A stretch of 64,000 nucleotides of DNA from Vibrio coralliirubri. GTDB taxonomy: Bacteria > Pseudomonadota > Gammaproteobacteria > Enterobacterales > Vibrionaceae. Position 1 is the first letter of the stretch, and each line of letters begins with the position of its first letter. Positions 9,327 to 18,768 of this stretch are shown piece after piece. Location: positions 2,480,001 through 2,544,000 of the forward strand of contig NZ_AP025470.1 of assembly GCF_024347375.1 (NCBI RefSeq), given 5' to 3'. The notes beneath the pieces were generated by a model. The model ran no database searches. It saw only the letters and a list, made by a program, of their open reading frames with translations, and was not told the origin of the DNA. A program made the translations under genes and the position numbers.

Positions 9327-11090
9327 ATGAATAACAAACTCACTCTGCCACGCACTGCATGGATAGCATTACTTGCAAGCTTAACGGCCGTCGCGCCGGT
9401 GCTTGCGCAAGCCAACACTATTGTTCAAACACAAACAGCAGTTCAAGCGCAAACAGCCGTTAAAAGCCAAAGTGCTGACCAGATATTTACCAATGCAGAT
9501 ATATACGGGCATCGCGAGTCGGACTCGATCGTTACCCACAAAGGCAAGATCATCTTCATTGGTAACCAATCACAGGCGCAAACTTTTCAAGGGCAAAGTA
9601 CTGATGTCATTGATCTAGACAATGCCTTTGTGCTGCCGGGGTTCATTGACAACCATAACCATGTGTTTGAAGCCGCCTCAGAGCTGGGTGGCAATTGTGA
9701 ACTCGACTCTGAAGCGACGTTAGAAGAGCAAATCCCTTACTTAGAAGCGTGTAAGATCAATGCTGATACCGATGGCAGAGGTTGGCCAATGGGTTATGGT
9801 TTTTCTTTGGAAGCGACGCTCGATAGCGATTCTGACTATACACCGCTAGAGATCATCGACAGTATCTTCCCGGATCGCCCAGTGGTGATCATGGAGCAAA
9901 CTTCACACTCGATGTGGGTCAACTCAAAAGCACTAAAAATCGCTCGAATCAGCCAACAATCTCCAGACCCACAAGGCGGTGTTTATTTAAAAGACCAAGA
10001 CAGTGGCAAGCTCAATGGCATCTTGCTAGACAATGCTGGCGATCAATTGATGGAGATGGCGTGGAACAGCCAAAGCGAACTGTTTGAGCAAAGCTACCAA
10101 GGGTTAATGTTCGGACTTGAGGAAGCGGCAGCCCACGGCATCACCACCATTGGCGACGGTCGCATGTATTGGAAACGAGGTTGGTATGACGTTTGGCTAG
10201 AGGCCGAGAAAAATCAAGACTTAACGGCGCGTGTCTCGCTACGCCCTTGGGTGTATCCATCGATGGCAATACCTTCTCAATTAGAAGTCTTTGAGAAGAT
10301 GTATTCCGACGATAAAAGCCGTCTGTTACTTGTCGATCAGGTGAAAATGTACAGTGATGGTATCTTCATCAACGGCACCGCCAAAACGCTCGCGCCCTAC
10401 TTAGATACTTATCTGCCCCAGTCTCCTAATGGCTTGAACTATATTCCGCCAGAACAAATGAAAGAGTGGTTAACTGCGCTCGAAAAAATCGGTTTTAGCG
10501 CCCACATTCATGCCATTGGTGATGGAGCGGTTCGTGAATCGCTTGATGCGATAGAAAGTATTCGCAAGCAAGGTTCAACCAAACCCTACACCCTAACCCA
10601 TGTCGAATTAATCAATGATGAAGATGTGCCACGCTTTCGCCAATTAGACGTGACTGCAGATTTCCAAGTCGGCTCTGATTACGTTGCAAGGCATCAACAC
10701 CAATGGGCCGAAGCTTTTCTTGGTGCTCGCCGTGCCAAAGCCATGATGAACCTCGATGCAATCCTCAGAACCGACGCCAATATCACATTAAGCAGTGATT
10801 GGAACGTACACGACATCAACCCTTTGGTCGGCATCGCGAACAGCTTAATCATGGGCAAAACCGGCCTAACTGATATCTATACCGCCATCGACGCTTACAC
10901 GCTCAATGCAGCCAAAAGTCTTGGAATTGAAGATGTAACAGGCTCTATTGAGGTAGGGAAATCCGCTGACTTCGCCATTCTCGACCGCGACATCACCACA
11001 GTGTCAGCAAGACAAATAGCCAAAACTCAGGTGTTGATGACGGTGTTACGCGGGGATGTGGTTTACGAGCGTATAACCAAAGGTAAGTAA
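9327..11090 (+). CDS. Exported amidohydrolase (YtcJ/Amidohydro_3 type)
   Basis: Metal-dependent amidohydrolase, 587 aa from ATG 9327. This start has GGA ten bases upstream; an ATG at 9312 adds five residues but has poorer spacing. N-terminal signal peptide ends near APVLAQA, so the enzyme is likely periplasmic. Metal-binding HxH lies in VLPGFIDNHNHVFEA; later THVELI, SAHIHAIGDGAVRE and the aspartate region LSSDWNVHDINPL match the YtcJ group. Substrate (N-substituted amide or amino-acid derivative) is unknown. Stands alone, followed by an IS element. Confidence 0.88.
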   Translation: MNNKLTLPRTAWIALLASLTAVAPVLAQANTIVQTQTAVQAQTAVKSQSADQIFTNADIYGHRESDSIVTHKGKIIFIGNQSQAQTFQGQSTDVIDLDNAFVLPGFIDNHNHVFEAASELGGNCELDSEATLEEQIPYLEACKINADTDGRGWPMGYGFSLEATLDSDSDYTPLEIIDSIFPDRPVVIMEQTSHSMWVNSKALKIARISQQSPDPQGGVYLKDQDSGKLNGILLDNAGDQLMEMAWNSQSELFEQSYQGLMFGLEEAAAHGITTIGDGRMYWKRGWYDVWLEAEKNQDLTARVSLRPWVYPSMAIPSQLEVFEKMYSDDKSRLLLVDQVKMYSDGIFINGTAKTLAPYLDTYLPQSPNGLNYIPPEQMKEWLTALEKIGFSAHIHAIGDGAVRESLDAIESIRKQGSTKPYTLTHVELINDEDVPRFRQLDVTADFQVGSDYVARHQHQWAEAFLGARRAKAMMNLDAILRTDANITLSSDWNVHDINPLVGIANSLIMGKTGLTDIYTAIDAYTLNAAKSLGIEDVTGSIEVGKSADFAILDRDITTVSARQIAKTQVLMTVLRGDVVYERITKGK

Positions 11091-11241
11091 AAAATAGCTA
11101 AGAATCACTGAACATTATCTTTTCCAAGACAACCAAAAAACACAAACATAAAAAAGCATCAATAATATTAAAACATAAAGGTAACAAGTGAATGTAATTA
11201 TAAGATCAATATCTGTAGGCGTTATATTTGTCCAAATACGT

Positions 11242-12295
11242 GGCTTTGTTGCGTAATTAAATTTAGAGATAGAGCCAACCCGTTTCGCTTGTTTCTTAGT
11301 CAATACGACAAGTTTCAGGCATACCTAACCCAGTAAGCTTGTTCAACGCTTTTATCATCGCGTAAGTTTCACCCACCTGGGCATTGTAATTTCTTAAGCT
11401 CAGTTTCCCTCCTAGCAACTGTTTAACTCGATACATCGCTGTTTCTGAGAGTGAACGTTTGTGGTATCCATACCGCTCTTTCCAATACTTATTTGAGTCG
11501 TATAATTTCTGGCAACCCACGGCGAAATTTCGAGGGTGACCACGCTCCCAGAAGGCAGCCCCTTCTCTTGGGGGAATAAGCGCAATAGCTCCCTTAATCT
11601 TAATAGCAGCGTGACACGCTCTCGTGTCGTAAGCGCCATCACCAGACACCTCAAGGATACTTCGGCGTGTTTGTTTCAGTAAGTTCGGGAGTACTTCTCC
11701 ATCTGTAACCGTCGATAAACTTAGCTCGGCGGCAATGATCTCATGAGTGTTGGTATCGACTGCAATATGCAGCTTTCGCCAGACTCTACGCTTGCCATCC
11801 GTCCCATGTTTTTTGACTTTCCATTCACCTTCGCCATAAACCTTAAGGCCAGTAGCATCAATGGCTAGGTGCTGTATCGCTCCTCTCGTTTTAGTCTTAA
11901 ATGAAACCTCAACTTGCTTGGCTCTACGACTGATGCAGGTGTAATGCGGACAACTTAACGGTACATGGGCTAACCTAAATATCGAGTCGATAAATCCTTG
12001 CAGCGCTCTCAATGGCATAGAAAAAACTCGTTTGACCATGAGTGCTGTCGTGATAGCTAAATCACTGAACCGACGCGGCCTACCGCGCTTATTCTGTTTG
12101 CTTTGCGCCCATCCGCTTATTGCTTCTTCATCAATCCAAAAAGTCAGAGAACCACGGTTAATGAGTGATCGGTTGTATTGCTTCCAGTTGGTTGTTTTAT
12201 AACGAGGCTTAGGCATAGGACTACGAGATAGAGTGGAGGTAGCTGATCAGATCGTAGGTTCTTGATTTAGTTCCATTGAATTACGCAACAAAGCC
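11242..12295 (-). mobile_element. IS5-family insertion sequence, copy 1, with target duplication
   Basis: 1054 bp bounded by perfect 17-bp inverted repeats GGCTTTGTTGCGTAATT, containing one transposase gene. The 9-bp direct repeat CAAATACGT abuts both ends (11233-11241 and 12296-12304), which indicates an intact simple insertion. Nine-base duplications and a single ORF fit the IS903 subgroup of IS5. It landed between the amidohydrolase gene and the ClpP-like lipoprotein gene. Confidence 0.95.
11296..12216 (-). CDS. IS5-family transposase, copy 1
   Basis: 306 aa DDE transposase. Seen: N-terminal KPRYKTTNWKQYNRSLINRGSL typical of the IS903 group (cited as positions 3-24), catalytic Asp in LAIDATGLKVYGEGEW, second Asp in VSGDGAYDTRACH, and the Glu region YGYHKRSLSETAMYRVKQLLG. 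Identical protein to copy 2 at 13661, so both insertions are recent or homogenised. Complete, presumably active. Confidence 0.95.
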   Translation of the reverse strand: MPKPRYKTTNWKQYNRSLINRGSLTFWIDEEAISGWAQSKQNKRGRPRRFSDLAITTALMVKRVFSMPLRALQGFIDSIFRLAHVPLSCPHYTCISRRAKQVEVSFKTKTRGAIQHLAIDATGLKVYGEGEWKVKKHGTDGKRRVWRKLHIAVDTNTHEIIAAELSLSTVTDGEVLPNLLKQTRRSILEVSGDGAYDTRACHAAIKIKGAIALIPPREGAAFWERGHPRNFAVGCQKLYDSNKYWKERYGYHKRSLSETAMYRVKQLLGGKLSLRNYNAQVGETYAMIKALNKLTGLGMPETCRID

Positions 12296-12372
12296 CAAAT
12301 ACGTTATTGATATTGCATACGCTACACCGTATAGTGCGCGCAATAATTAACCTCCACTGAGATTTACTTGAC

Positions 12373-13350
12373 ATGAGAATACTGATTGGCGCAATAGTCA
12401 TTGTGCTGAGCATTTTGTTATCCGCATGCACAGATAAAGCTATTACTTCTAGTAGCGAAAAATCACACGATGTTACGAACATAAAAGACACGACGCCTAA
12501 CAATACGTATATACAGGCTCCCACAGCGGAAAGTACGACTTCTCAAGGTTTACAAGAGTCACATGAAAAAGAGCAGGACAATCTGCAGACTCAGTCGATT
12601 CCCAAACCTTCGCAGAAACAGAAGGCCTCTACAACAGAAGCTCCAAAAGAAACTAAAAAACAGAAAGATGCTATAAAAAAAGAGCCCAAATTAGCAAATG
12701 AAAAACCATTAGAGCAGAAACAAAAGACACCAAAGAAGTTACAAGTAGAAAAAGAAAACAATAACTCTAGCCACCAGCCTTTAGTTTTTCCTGAGTTTTA
12801 TGCGCCTGAAAAGTATAAACACCCACTACGTCACTCAAAGAAACTCAACTTCATGATTGGCGAAGATAGTAAGGGTTCTTACTTGTATGGTGAAGGTCCT
12901 ATCGTGCCTGGCGCTTTCAAAAAATTCATTGCTTATGTCGATCATTATAAAAGCCAAGGCGTTGATTTAAGAAGGTTTATGCTTCATAGCCCTGGTGGTG
13001 TACTAGATGAAGGCTTAAAAATTGGAGAATATATACTCCAAAATAACTGGAATACTGATGCTGATAAATATATGCGCTGTTATTCAACTTGCGGTTTCAT
13101 TTATGCAGCTGGTTCTACAAAGTACATTCAAACAGGTGCCGAAGTTGGATTTCACCGTCCATACATTCCAGGAGTTGCGGACACTCCTGAGTTTATTGAT
13201 GAGGTTTATAAAAAATACCAAGCTTATTGGGCAGCTGTAGATGGTAACAAAAGCTTGTATGACAAATTTATGTCTGAGTACGGTCGAGATGAAATGCTGA
13301 TACTCAAAACCAACAATATCGACAATTATATTCCTGTAGAGAAATATTGA
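12373..13350 (+). CDS. Lipoprotein with periplasmic ClpP-like (COG3904-type) domain
   Basis: 325 aa. Lipobox LSAC (Cys19), then a long low-complexity Lys/Gln/Glu/Thr linker (about residues 20-130), then a ClpP/crotonase-like domain (about 150-300). Visible family motifs: LHSPGG at 204-209, CYSTCGF with candidate nucleophile Ser238, and GFH with candidate His261. The paired cysteines 236 and 240 are typical of the periplasmic COG3904 group. Whether it is a protease is inferred. Its stop overlaps the next start (TGATG), so it is translationally coupled to the membrane-protein gene at 13350. The stretch between the two IS copies may be an acquired island fragment. Confidence 0.75.
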   Translation: MRILIGAIVIVLSILLSACTDKAITSSSEKSHDVTNIKDTTPNNTYIQAPTAESTTSQGLQESHEKEQDNLQTQSIPKPSQKQKASTTEAPKETKKQKDAIKKEPKLANEKPLEQKQKTPKKLQVEKENNNSSHQPLVFPEFYAPEKYKHPLRHSKKLNFMIGEDSKGSYLYGEGPIVPGAFKKFIAYVDHYKSQGVDLRRFMLHSPGGVLDEGLKIGEYILQNNWNTDADKYMRCYSTCGFIYAAGSTKYIQTGAEVGFHRPYIPGVADTPEFIDEVYKKYQAYWAAVDGNKSLYDKFMSEYGRDEMLILKTNNIDNYIPVEKY

Positions 13351-13606
13351 TGCCCATTAACACAATAAAATTACCTGAACATATATGGCTTAGAGTTATG
13401 CTCTTCGTCATGGGAGCAATGATTATTCTTTTTAACGTTAAAGGTTATGAAGTATTATTTCATGCAGAGCCACTGATTCCATTCATCCCAATTTCTCCTT
13501 TTGGAATCTTACTTGGTTGTGCAGAAATTGCAGTGCTAGCTTGGACATCAGCGGTAATCAGAGAGTGGAGCGTATCAAGTCGGGTTCTAAAAATATCTAT
13601 GTTTGC
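13350..13606 (+). pseudogene. 5' part of membrane-protein gene interrupted by IS copy 2
   Basis: Starts at ATG 13350, overlapping the upstream stop (TGATG). Encodes about 85 residues with two hydrophobic segments (around LRVMLFVMGAMIILF and FGILLGCAEIAVLAW) and then meets the insertion sequence at 13607, which supplies only a few codons before a stop. The product may still be made as a two-helix fragment. The phase across the IS agrees with the 3' fragment at 14661: two bases of a codon remain on this side and one on the other. Unrecognised; resembles small membrane proteins of mobile islands. Confidence 0.7.
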
Positions 13607-14660
13607 GGCTTTGTTGCGTAATTAAATTTAGAGATAGAGCCAACCCGTTTCGCTTGTTTCTTAGTCAATACGACAAGTTTCAGGCATACCTAACCCAGTA
13701 AGCTTGTTCAACGCTTTTATCATCGCGTAAGTTTCACCCACCTGGGCATTGTAATTTCTTAAGCTCAGTTTCCCTCCTAGCAACTGTTTAACTCGATACA
13801 TCGCTGTTTCTGAGAGTGAACGTTTGTGGTATCCATACCGCTCTTTCCAATACTTATTTGAGTCGTATAATTTCTGGCAACCCACGGCGAAATTTCGAGG
13901 GTGACCACGCTCCCAGAAGGCAGCCCCTTCTCTTGGGGGAATAAGCGCAATAGCTCCCTTAATCTTAATAGCAGCGTGACACGCTCTCGTGTCGTAAGCG
14001 CCATCACCAGACACCTCAAGGATACTTCGGCGTGTTTGTTTCAGTAAGTTCGGGAGTACTTCTCCATCTGTAACCGTCGATAAACTTAGCTCGGCGGCAA
14101 TGATCTCATGAGTGTTGGTATCGACTGCAATATGCAGCTTTCGCCAGACTCTACGCTTGCCATCCGTCCCATGTTTTTTGACTTTCCATTCACCTTCGCC
14201 ATAAACCTTAAGGCCAGTAGCATCAATGGCTAGGTGCTGTATCGCTCCTCTCGTTTTAGTCTTAAATGAAACCTCAACTTGCTTGGCTCTACGACTGATG
14301 CAGGTGTAATGCGGACAACTTAACGGTACATGGGCTAACCTAAATATCGAGTCGATAAATCCTTGCAGCGCTCTCAATGGCATAGAAAAAACTCGTTTGA
14401 CCATGAGTGCTGTCGTGATAGCTAAATCACTGAACCGACGCGGCCTACCGCGCTTATTCTGTTTGCTTTGCGCCCATCCGCTTATTGCTTCTTCATCAAT
14501 CCAAAAAGTCAGAGAACCACGGTTAATGAGTGATCGGTTGTATTGCTTCCAGTTGGTTGTTTTATAACGAGGCTTAGGCATAGGACTACGAGATAGAGTG
14601 GAGGTAGCTGATCAGATCGTAGGTTCTTGATTTAGTTCCATTGAATTACGCAACAAAGCC
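13607..14660 (-). mobile_element. IS5-family insertion sequence, copy 2, without target duplication
   Basis: Same 1054-bp element and orientation as copy 1, with the same perfect terminal repeats. The adjoining 9 bases differ: TATGTTTGC on the left and TCAAATTGC on the right, so no direct repeat. This suggests an IS-associated deletion or recombination between IS copies after insertion, possibly removing part of the interrupted gene. Confidence 0.93.
13661..14581 (-). CDS. IS5-family transposase, copy 2
   Basis: 306 aa, residue-for-residue identical to the copy at 11296. DDE catalytic residues are intact, so this copy could also supply transposase. Confidence 0.95.
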   Translation of the reverse strand: MPKPRYKTTNWKQYNRSLINRGSLTFWIDEEAISGWAQSKQNKRGRPRRFSDLAITTALMVKRVFSMPLRALQGFIDSIFRLAHVPLSCPHYTCISRRAKQVEVSFKTKTRGAIQHLAIDATGLKVYGEGEWKVKKHGTDGKRRVWRKLHIAVDTNTHEIIAAELSLSTVTDGEVLPNLLKQTRRSILEVSGDGAYDTRACHAAIKIKGAIALIPPREGAAFWERGHPRNFAVGCQKLYDSNKYWKERYGYHKRSLSETAMYRVKQLLGGKLSLRNYNAQVGETYAMIKALNKLTGLGMPETCRID

Positions 14661-15087
14661 TCAAATTGCTAACGAAAAAAGAAAGGCAGCTGAAGCTAAC
14701 AACCGAGCAGCTCAAGCAAATGCAAAAGCAATAGCTGCCGAATCGAAAGCGCAACAAGATAGTAACGACAATAGTTGGAATAGTAGAATAGACAAAGCCC
14801 TACGTTGGTTAAAAGTAGCTTTTCTAATCATTTTGCTTTTGACAACTCTTGTGGCTGCTAGCTTGGGACTATATTATTTATTTAGATTAGTTACTGAAGA
14901 GCCAATTATTAAAACTGTAACCGAGACAGTTACAGAAACGGTTGAAAAGGAAATAATTCCGGAAGAATGTACTCAAGTAAGGCGAAATGGAAAAGTTTAC
15001 GTGAGTTGCGATGGTGTGACTGTTCAGGGCTCTCCAACGATAGCAGAAAGTGGGGTTGATGAGATCCCCGAACTTATTGCAGAGTAG
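14661..15087 (+). pseudogene. 3' part of interrupted membrane-protein gene
   Basis: Open frame entering from the IS end, about 142 codons. It begins with an Ala/Glu/Lys/Asn-rich coiled-coil-like segment (EKRKAAEANNRAAQANAK), followed by one transmembrane helix (around KVAFLIILLLTTLVAASLG) and a Thr/Glu-rich tail with a cysteine pair (EECTQVRRNG ... VSCDG). No proper start of its own; the IS end would supply TTG at 14641 only. Most simply the C-terminal portion of the gene starting at 13350, perhaps with internal sequence lost. Confidence 0.6.
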
Positions 15088-15106
15088 TACTTGATACAAC
15101 GAAAGC

Positions 15107-15129
15107 GAGCCAGCTTATTCAGCTGGCTC
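15107..15129. terminator. Hairpin terminator between convergent genes
   Basis: GAGCCAGCT / AGCTGGCTC stem with TATTC loop, between the interrupted gene (ends 15087) and the convergent gene ending at 15162. T-run is weak. Confidence 0.65.
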
Positions 15130-15161
15130 GTCTGTTATTCACATCTGTATTTTATGTTGTG

Positions 15162-15650
15162 TTACGCGTTGGTATCTTTAAGCGCTTTCACATTTGAATC
15201 TTGTTTGTCATCCAGAGCAAAGTAGATCTTCGATACAATCACTTCAGCAACCAAAATTGTAAATACCACCGCGAAGAACGCTACCACACCGCCCCAAGGG
15301 CCTGTGAAGCTCACCTTATCTCCGAACAGAAGGTTAATCGCTTCTAGCATCACAAATTTTGAACCCACCAAGATAATGTAAGTGGTGATTGCTCGGTACA
15401 CCTTAGGCGCAGTGCCCGGCTTGCTTTTGAAGTGCTCGGCAATCTTGTGCTCTAAACCAATAGAGAGCTTCAATAATAGCTGCAACAACAATGCCGCAAT
15501 CAAAGAAATAGTGAAAGACTCAATGTTAACGAAGTCCCAGTACTCATCGAAGAAGTTAAGCACTACTAAGTCCACCAGCACGGCTAACGTGTAACCGACG
15601 AATAGACGTTGTGGTGTGTTGAACCCGTAAACTTTGTCTGATTTAGTCAT
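15162..15650 (-). CDS. Four-helix membrane protein, unknown function
   Basis: 162 aa, with hydrophobic segments around residues 15-33, 44-64, 86-107 and 119-141, and a charged C-terminal tail (LDDKQDSNVKALKD). No recognised enzymatic motif. An AGAGAGA stretch precedes the ATG. Looks like a conserved Vibrio inner membrane protein of unknown role. Monocistronic. Confidence 0.7.
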   Translation of the reverse strand: MTKSDKVYGFNTPQRLFVGYTLAVLVDLVVLNFFDEYWDFVNIESFTISLIAALLLQLLLKLSIGLEHKIAEHFKSKPGTAPKVYRAITTYIILVGSKFVMLEAINLLFGDKVSFTGPWGGVVAFFAVVFTILVAEVIVSKIYFALDDKQDSNVKALKDTNA

Positions 15651-15917
15651 TCTGTCTCTCTCTAATCTAATTTGATAAGTCGCCTTGATTTGAAATACAT
15701 CTTAGCGTTCGAATCGAAGCAAAACTTACCATTTCATGACACCGCCAACATTCATTTATCAAATTAATGATTCGACAGAAATCCCCCTTTCCTCTCTTAT
15801 AGCAATAGCAAAAACACACCCAATTCATCACTGTCACCAAATGGCCATTCTTCAAATGCTGCGCCCCATAAGATGACTCCATCAGCGACACACACTCATT
15901 TCCAAAAGGTGCAGACT

Positions 15918-17180
15918 ATGAAAAAGCTAATCACTAACGCGAACGTATTTAACGGTGTTGATAACAACTTAATCGATAACGTATCAATCCTCATCGAAGA
16001 TAACTTGATCACTCAGATTGGAGAGATTGACCCAACGATTGCCGATGAAACGATTGATGCTCAAGGCGGTACAGTCATGCCAGGCCTGATTGATGCGCAC
16101 GTTCATATCACTTTATCTGCACCATTCAATATCATTGATACCATGACGCGTGAAGAAGTGGCGATTCGCTCAGCAAAGATTTCAGAAGAGATGCTGATGC
16201 GTGGCTTTACTACCATTCGCGATGTGGCGGGTAATACGCTTGGCCTTAAAAACAGTATCGACAACGGCTATGCCACTGGCCCACGCATTCTTCCTTCGAT
16301 GGCGGCTATCTCGCAAACCTGTGGTCATTCCGATTACCGTCAAAACCAAGCGCAAGAGCGTTTAGCTAACGGGCATGAAGATTCACCAATGATGAAGCTT
16401 GGTGCAATGAAAGTGGCAGATGGTCGTTCAGAAGTCTTAAAAGCGGTTCGCGAACAGCTGTTTATGGGCGCTTCTCAAATCAAGATCATGGCGGGTGGTG
16501 GCGCTTCTTCAACGTTTGATCCGCTAGACACATTGCAATTCACATCTGAAGAGATGAAAGCGGCGGTTGATGCCGCTTCCGATTACGGTACTTATGTTGC
16601 TGCGCACATCCACACTTCAGATGCGATGCGTCGAGCAGCTGAAGCGGGCGTGATGTCATTCGAACACGCGACCATCATGGACGACGACATTGCCGAGATA
16701 ATTAAAGACAAAGGCATTTGGGTTATTCCTTCTTACTTTACCTCTTCATTGATTGCAGAGCGTAAGATCCCACTGCCAAACGAAGAGACATACCGCAAAA
16801 CAGAACGCGTAGGTAAAGCGATGTTCAAGTCAGCAGAACTGATTAAGAAATACGACATTCAGAACATTGCTTTTGGTACTGACTGTGTGGGTGAAACCAA
16901 CGTTCATGCGACACAATTGAATGAACTTGGTGCGATTGAGCAAGTATTCGATACCATCACCGCACTTCGCATGGCGACATCAAACTGTGGACGCTTGTTC
17001 GAGATGTCGACCTATCAACACCCATACCAAGAAGGCAAGTTAGGTCAGATCGTTGAAGGCGCGTATGCCGACCTATTGATCATCGATGGCAACCCACTGG
17101 AAAGTGTTGCGTGTGTGGCGAACACAGAGACACAAAAACTGATCATGAAAGACGGTAAGGTGTATAAAAACACGCTTTAG
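15918..17180 (+). CDS. Cytoplasmic amidohydrolase / Xaa-Pro dipeptidase-like
   Basis: 420 aa. Start at ATG 15918 has AAAAGGTG upstream and gives the family N-terminus KLITNANVFNGV; an in-frame ATG 45 bases earlier lacks a ribosome site. Metal ligands H61 and H63 in PGLIDAHVHIT; further ligands likely in VAAHIHTSDA, SFEHATIMDDD and the aspartate of FGTDCVG. KIMAGGGASS holds the candidate carboxylated lysine. Resembles imidazolonepropionase-like and prolidase-like amidohydrolases. No signal peptide. Substrate unknown. Confidence 0.87.
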   Translation: MKKLITNANVFNGVDNNLIDNVSILIEDNLITQIGEIDPTIADETIDAQGGTVMPGLIDAHVHITLSAPFNIIDTMTREEVAIRSAKISEEMLMRGFTTIRDVAGNTLGLKNSIDNGYATGPRILPSMAAISQTCGHSDYRQNQAQERLANGHEDSPMMKLGAMKVADGRSEVLKAVREQLFMGASQIKIMAGGGASSTFDPLDTLQFTSEEMKAAVDAASDYGTYVAAHIHTSDAMRRAAEAGVMSFEHATIMDDDIAEIIKDKGIWVIPSYFTSSLIAERKIPLPNEETYRKTERVGKAMFKSAELIKKYDIQNIAFGTDCVGETNVHATQLNELGAIEQVFDTITALRMATSNCGRLFEMSTYQHPYQEGKLGQIVEGAYADLLIIDGNPLESVACVANTETQKLIMKDGKVYKNTL

Positions 17181-17213
17181 TGCTCAAATTACTCACTGAG
17201 TAACTAAACCTCC

Positions 17214-17255
17214 AAGGTAAGCAAGCGACCTTTCTAGTAGCTTGCTTGCCTTTTT
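17214..17255 (+). terminator. Rho-independent terminator after amidohydrolase
   Basis: Long stem AAGGTAAGCAAGC paired with GCTTGCTTGCC, followed by TTTTT. Confidence 0.85.
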
Positions 17256-17337
17256 GTTAAGCGCTGTTTTATTGCTACTATTAAACACAGACTATTGATT
17301 CAATGATGGAACGAGTTGATTTAAGGATGAAATTAGA

Positions 17338-18582
17338 ATGAAGCTATTACTTACTGCACGCCTACTCAGCACAGTGCTATTACTCAGTTCACTGCTGTCA
17401 GGGTGCGGTAACTTTAGAAACCTATCTAATGAGATACAAGCCATCGACTCCATAACCAATCAATACATGGTTATCTTGAATCAACCGGCCTCCCGTTCTG
17501 CCGTGGTGATTGAACAAATCAAAGACATTAACAAAGGCGAGGTTGATGGCTACGATGGCATTATAGACAGTGACAGTATTCACTTACATGTATCGAATAA
17601 CATCCACTACCTACTTATCTTTGAAGATAAGAATCAAGACCTAACCCTACAAGCTGATGAAGCATTCAGTGTGGTTAACCTGCGCGATCACAAAGACAAA
17701 TCGACAATCGAAGTATCACTTACCATTAATGAGAGTGATGCCCCAAGAGCGTTTGTTGATCGTTCATTGTCCTCACTATTGAAAATAGAGTTAGACCTCG
17801 TCGATATAGGCACCGTGGTGAATTTAACAGATTCTCCCTTTGAGAAAAGAAATGCAAAGCTTGGCATGTGGCAGCCGCTGACCTTCTTACTTGAAGATAA
17901 TGCTGGGCTCTATTTTCTATCTGAATATGACCCAAATAAAATCCCAATCCTATTCGTACATGGAATCAATTCAACGGCTTTAGATTTCGCCCCTCTCATT
18001 GAAAAAGTGGACCAATCTAAATACCAAATATGGGTGTTTAACTACCCTTCAGGTCTGTCTCTGTCTTTGAATTCGAAAGGCTTAAATAACCTATTCCATA
18101 CAGTTGTGACTGAATATAAGATCCAACAGTTGCATGTTGTTGCCCACAGTATGGGTGGCTTGATCGTGACTAACAGTATTCGTCAGTGTCGCATTGGGCA
18201 GTTATGTGATTTTATTAGCAGCGTAACCACCATCTCTTCGCCGTTTGGTGGTGTCGAGTCAGCTAAGCAAGGGGTGGAATACTCTCCCGTGGTAATGCCT
18301 GCTTGGGTTGACTTAAACCCAGACGGCCAATTTATTAGCGACTTATTTGTTGAAAACAATCAAATCCACATTCCCCACTTTTTAGCCTTTGGTTATAACT
18401 CGGGTGATCTGTTTAATACCAACAGTAACGATGGCGTCATCAATTTATCAAGCCAGTTATCACGCCCCGCTCAATTGAACGCCGACCAAATTCGTGGTTA
18501 CAACGAAAACCATCTCAGTATTTTAGATAATGATGATCTGTTTGAAGACCTGTCGAGCTTTTGGCTAGCAGCAGAGCAATAA
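17338..18582 (+). CDS. Alpha/beta-hydrolase lipoprotein (lipase/esterase-like)
   Basis: 414 aa. Signal peptide with lipobox LSGC (Cys23). N-terminal half has a beta-rich domain with Asp/Gln-rich stretches (FEDKNQDLTLQADEAF). C-terminal half is an alpha/beta hydrolase: oxyanion loop PILFVHGINS near residue 205, nucleophile elbow VVAHSMGGL with Ser271, and later Asp (SNDGVINLSSQL) and His (NENHLSIL) candidates. Likely membrane-anchored and facing the periplasm. Substrate unknown; PGAP1/lipase-like fold by motif. Monocistronic. Confidence 0.83.
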   Translation: MKLLLTARLLSTVLLLSSLLSGCGNFRNLSNEIQAIDSITNQYMVILNQPASRSAVVIEQIKDINKGEVDGYDGIIDSDSIHLHVSNNIHYLLIFEDKNQDLTLQADEAFSVVNLRDHKDKSTIEVSLTINESDAPRAFVDRSLSSLLKIELDLVDIGTVVNLTDSPFEKRNAKLGMWQPLTFLLEDNAGLYFLSEYDPNKIPILFVHGINSTALDFAPLIEKVDQSKYQIWVFNYPSGLSLSLNSKGLNNLFHTVVTEYKIQQLHVVAHSMGGLIVTNSIRQCRIGQLCDFISSVTTISSPFGGVESAKQGVEYSPVVMPAWVDLNPDGQFISDLFVENNQIHIPHFLAFGYNSGDLFNTNSNDGVINLSSQLSRPAQLNADQIRGYNENHLSILDNDDLFEDLSSFWLAAEQ

Positions 18583-18768
18583 CCCCTCCCTATACATAAC
18601 CCGACAAACCAGTTGGCGTGAATGGTATGAACATTGGCGGTATTTGCACTGCACGCCAACACGCCAATCTTTATTCTACTCCCATAAATCAGCACACGGA
18701 GTGACGCTAAGCCTAGCGAGCTAGGTTTCGAAACAAGGATAGTGACTTTCTAACTTGGGATAGAAACG

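Noticed and set aside
11242..14660. Composite transposon formed by the two IS5-family copies
   Set aside because: The outer 9-bp flanks (CAAATACGT and TCAAATTGC) do not match, while copy 1 has its own perfect duplication; independent events explain it better.
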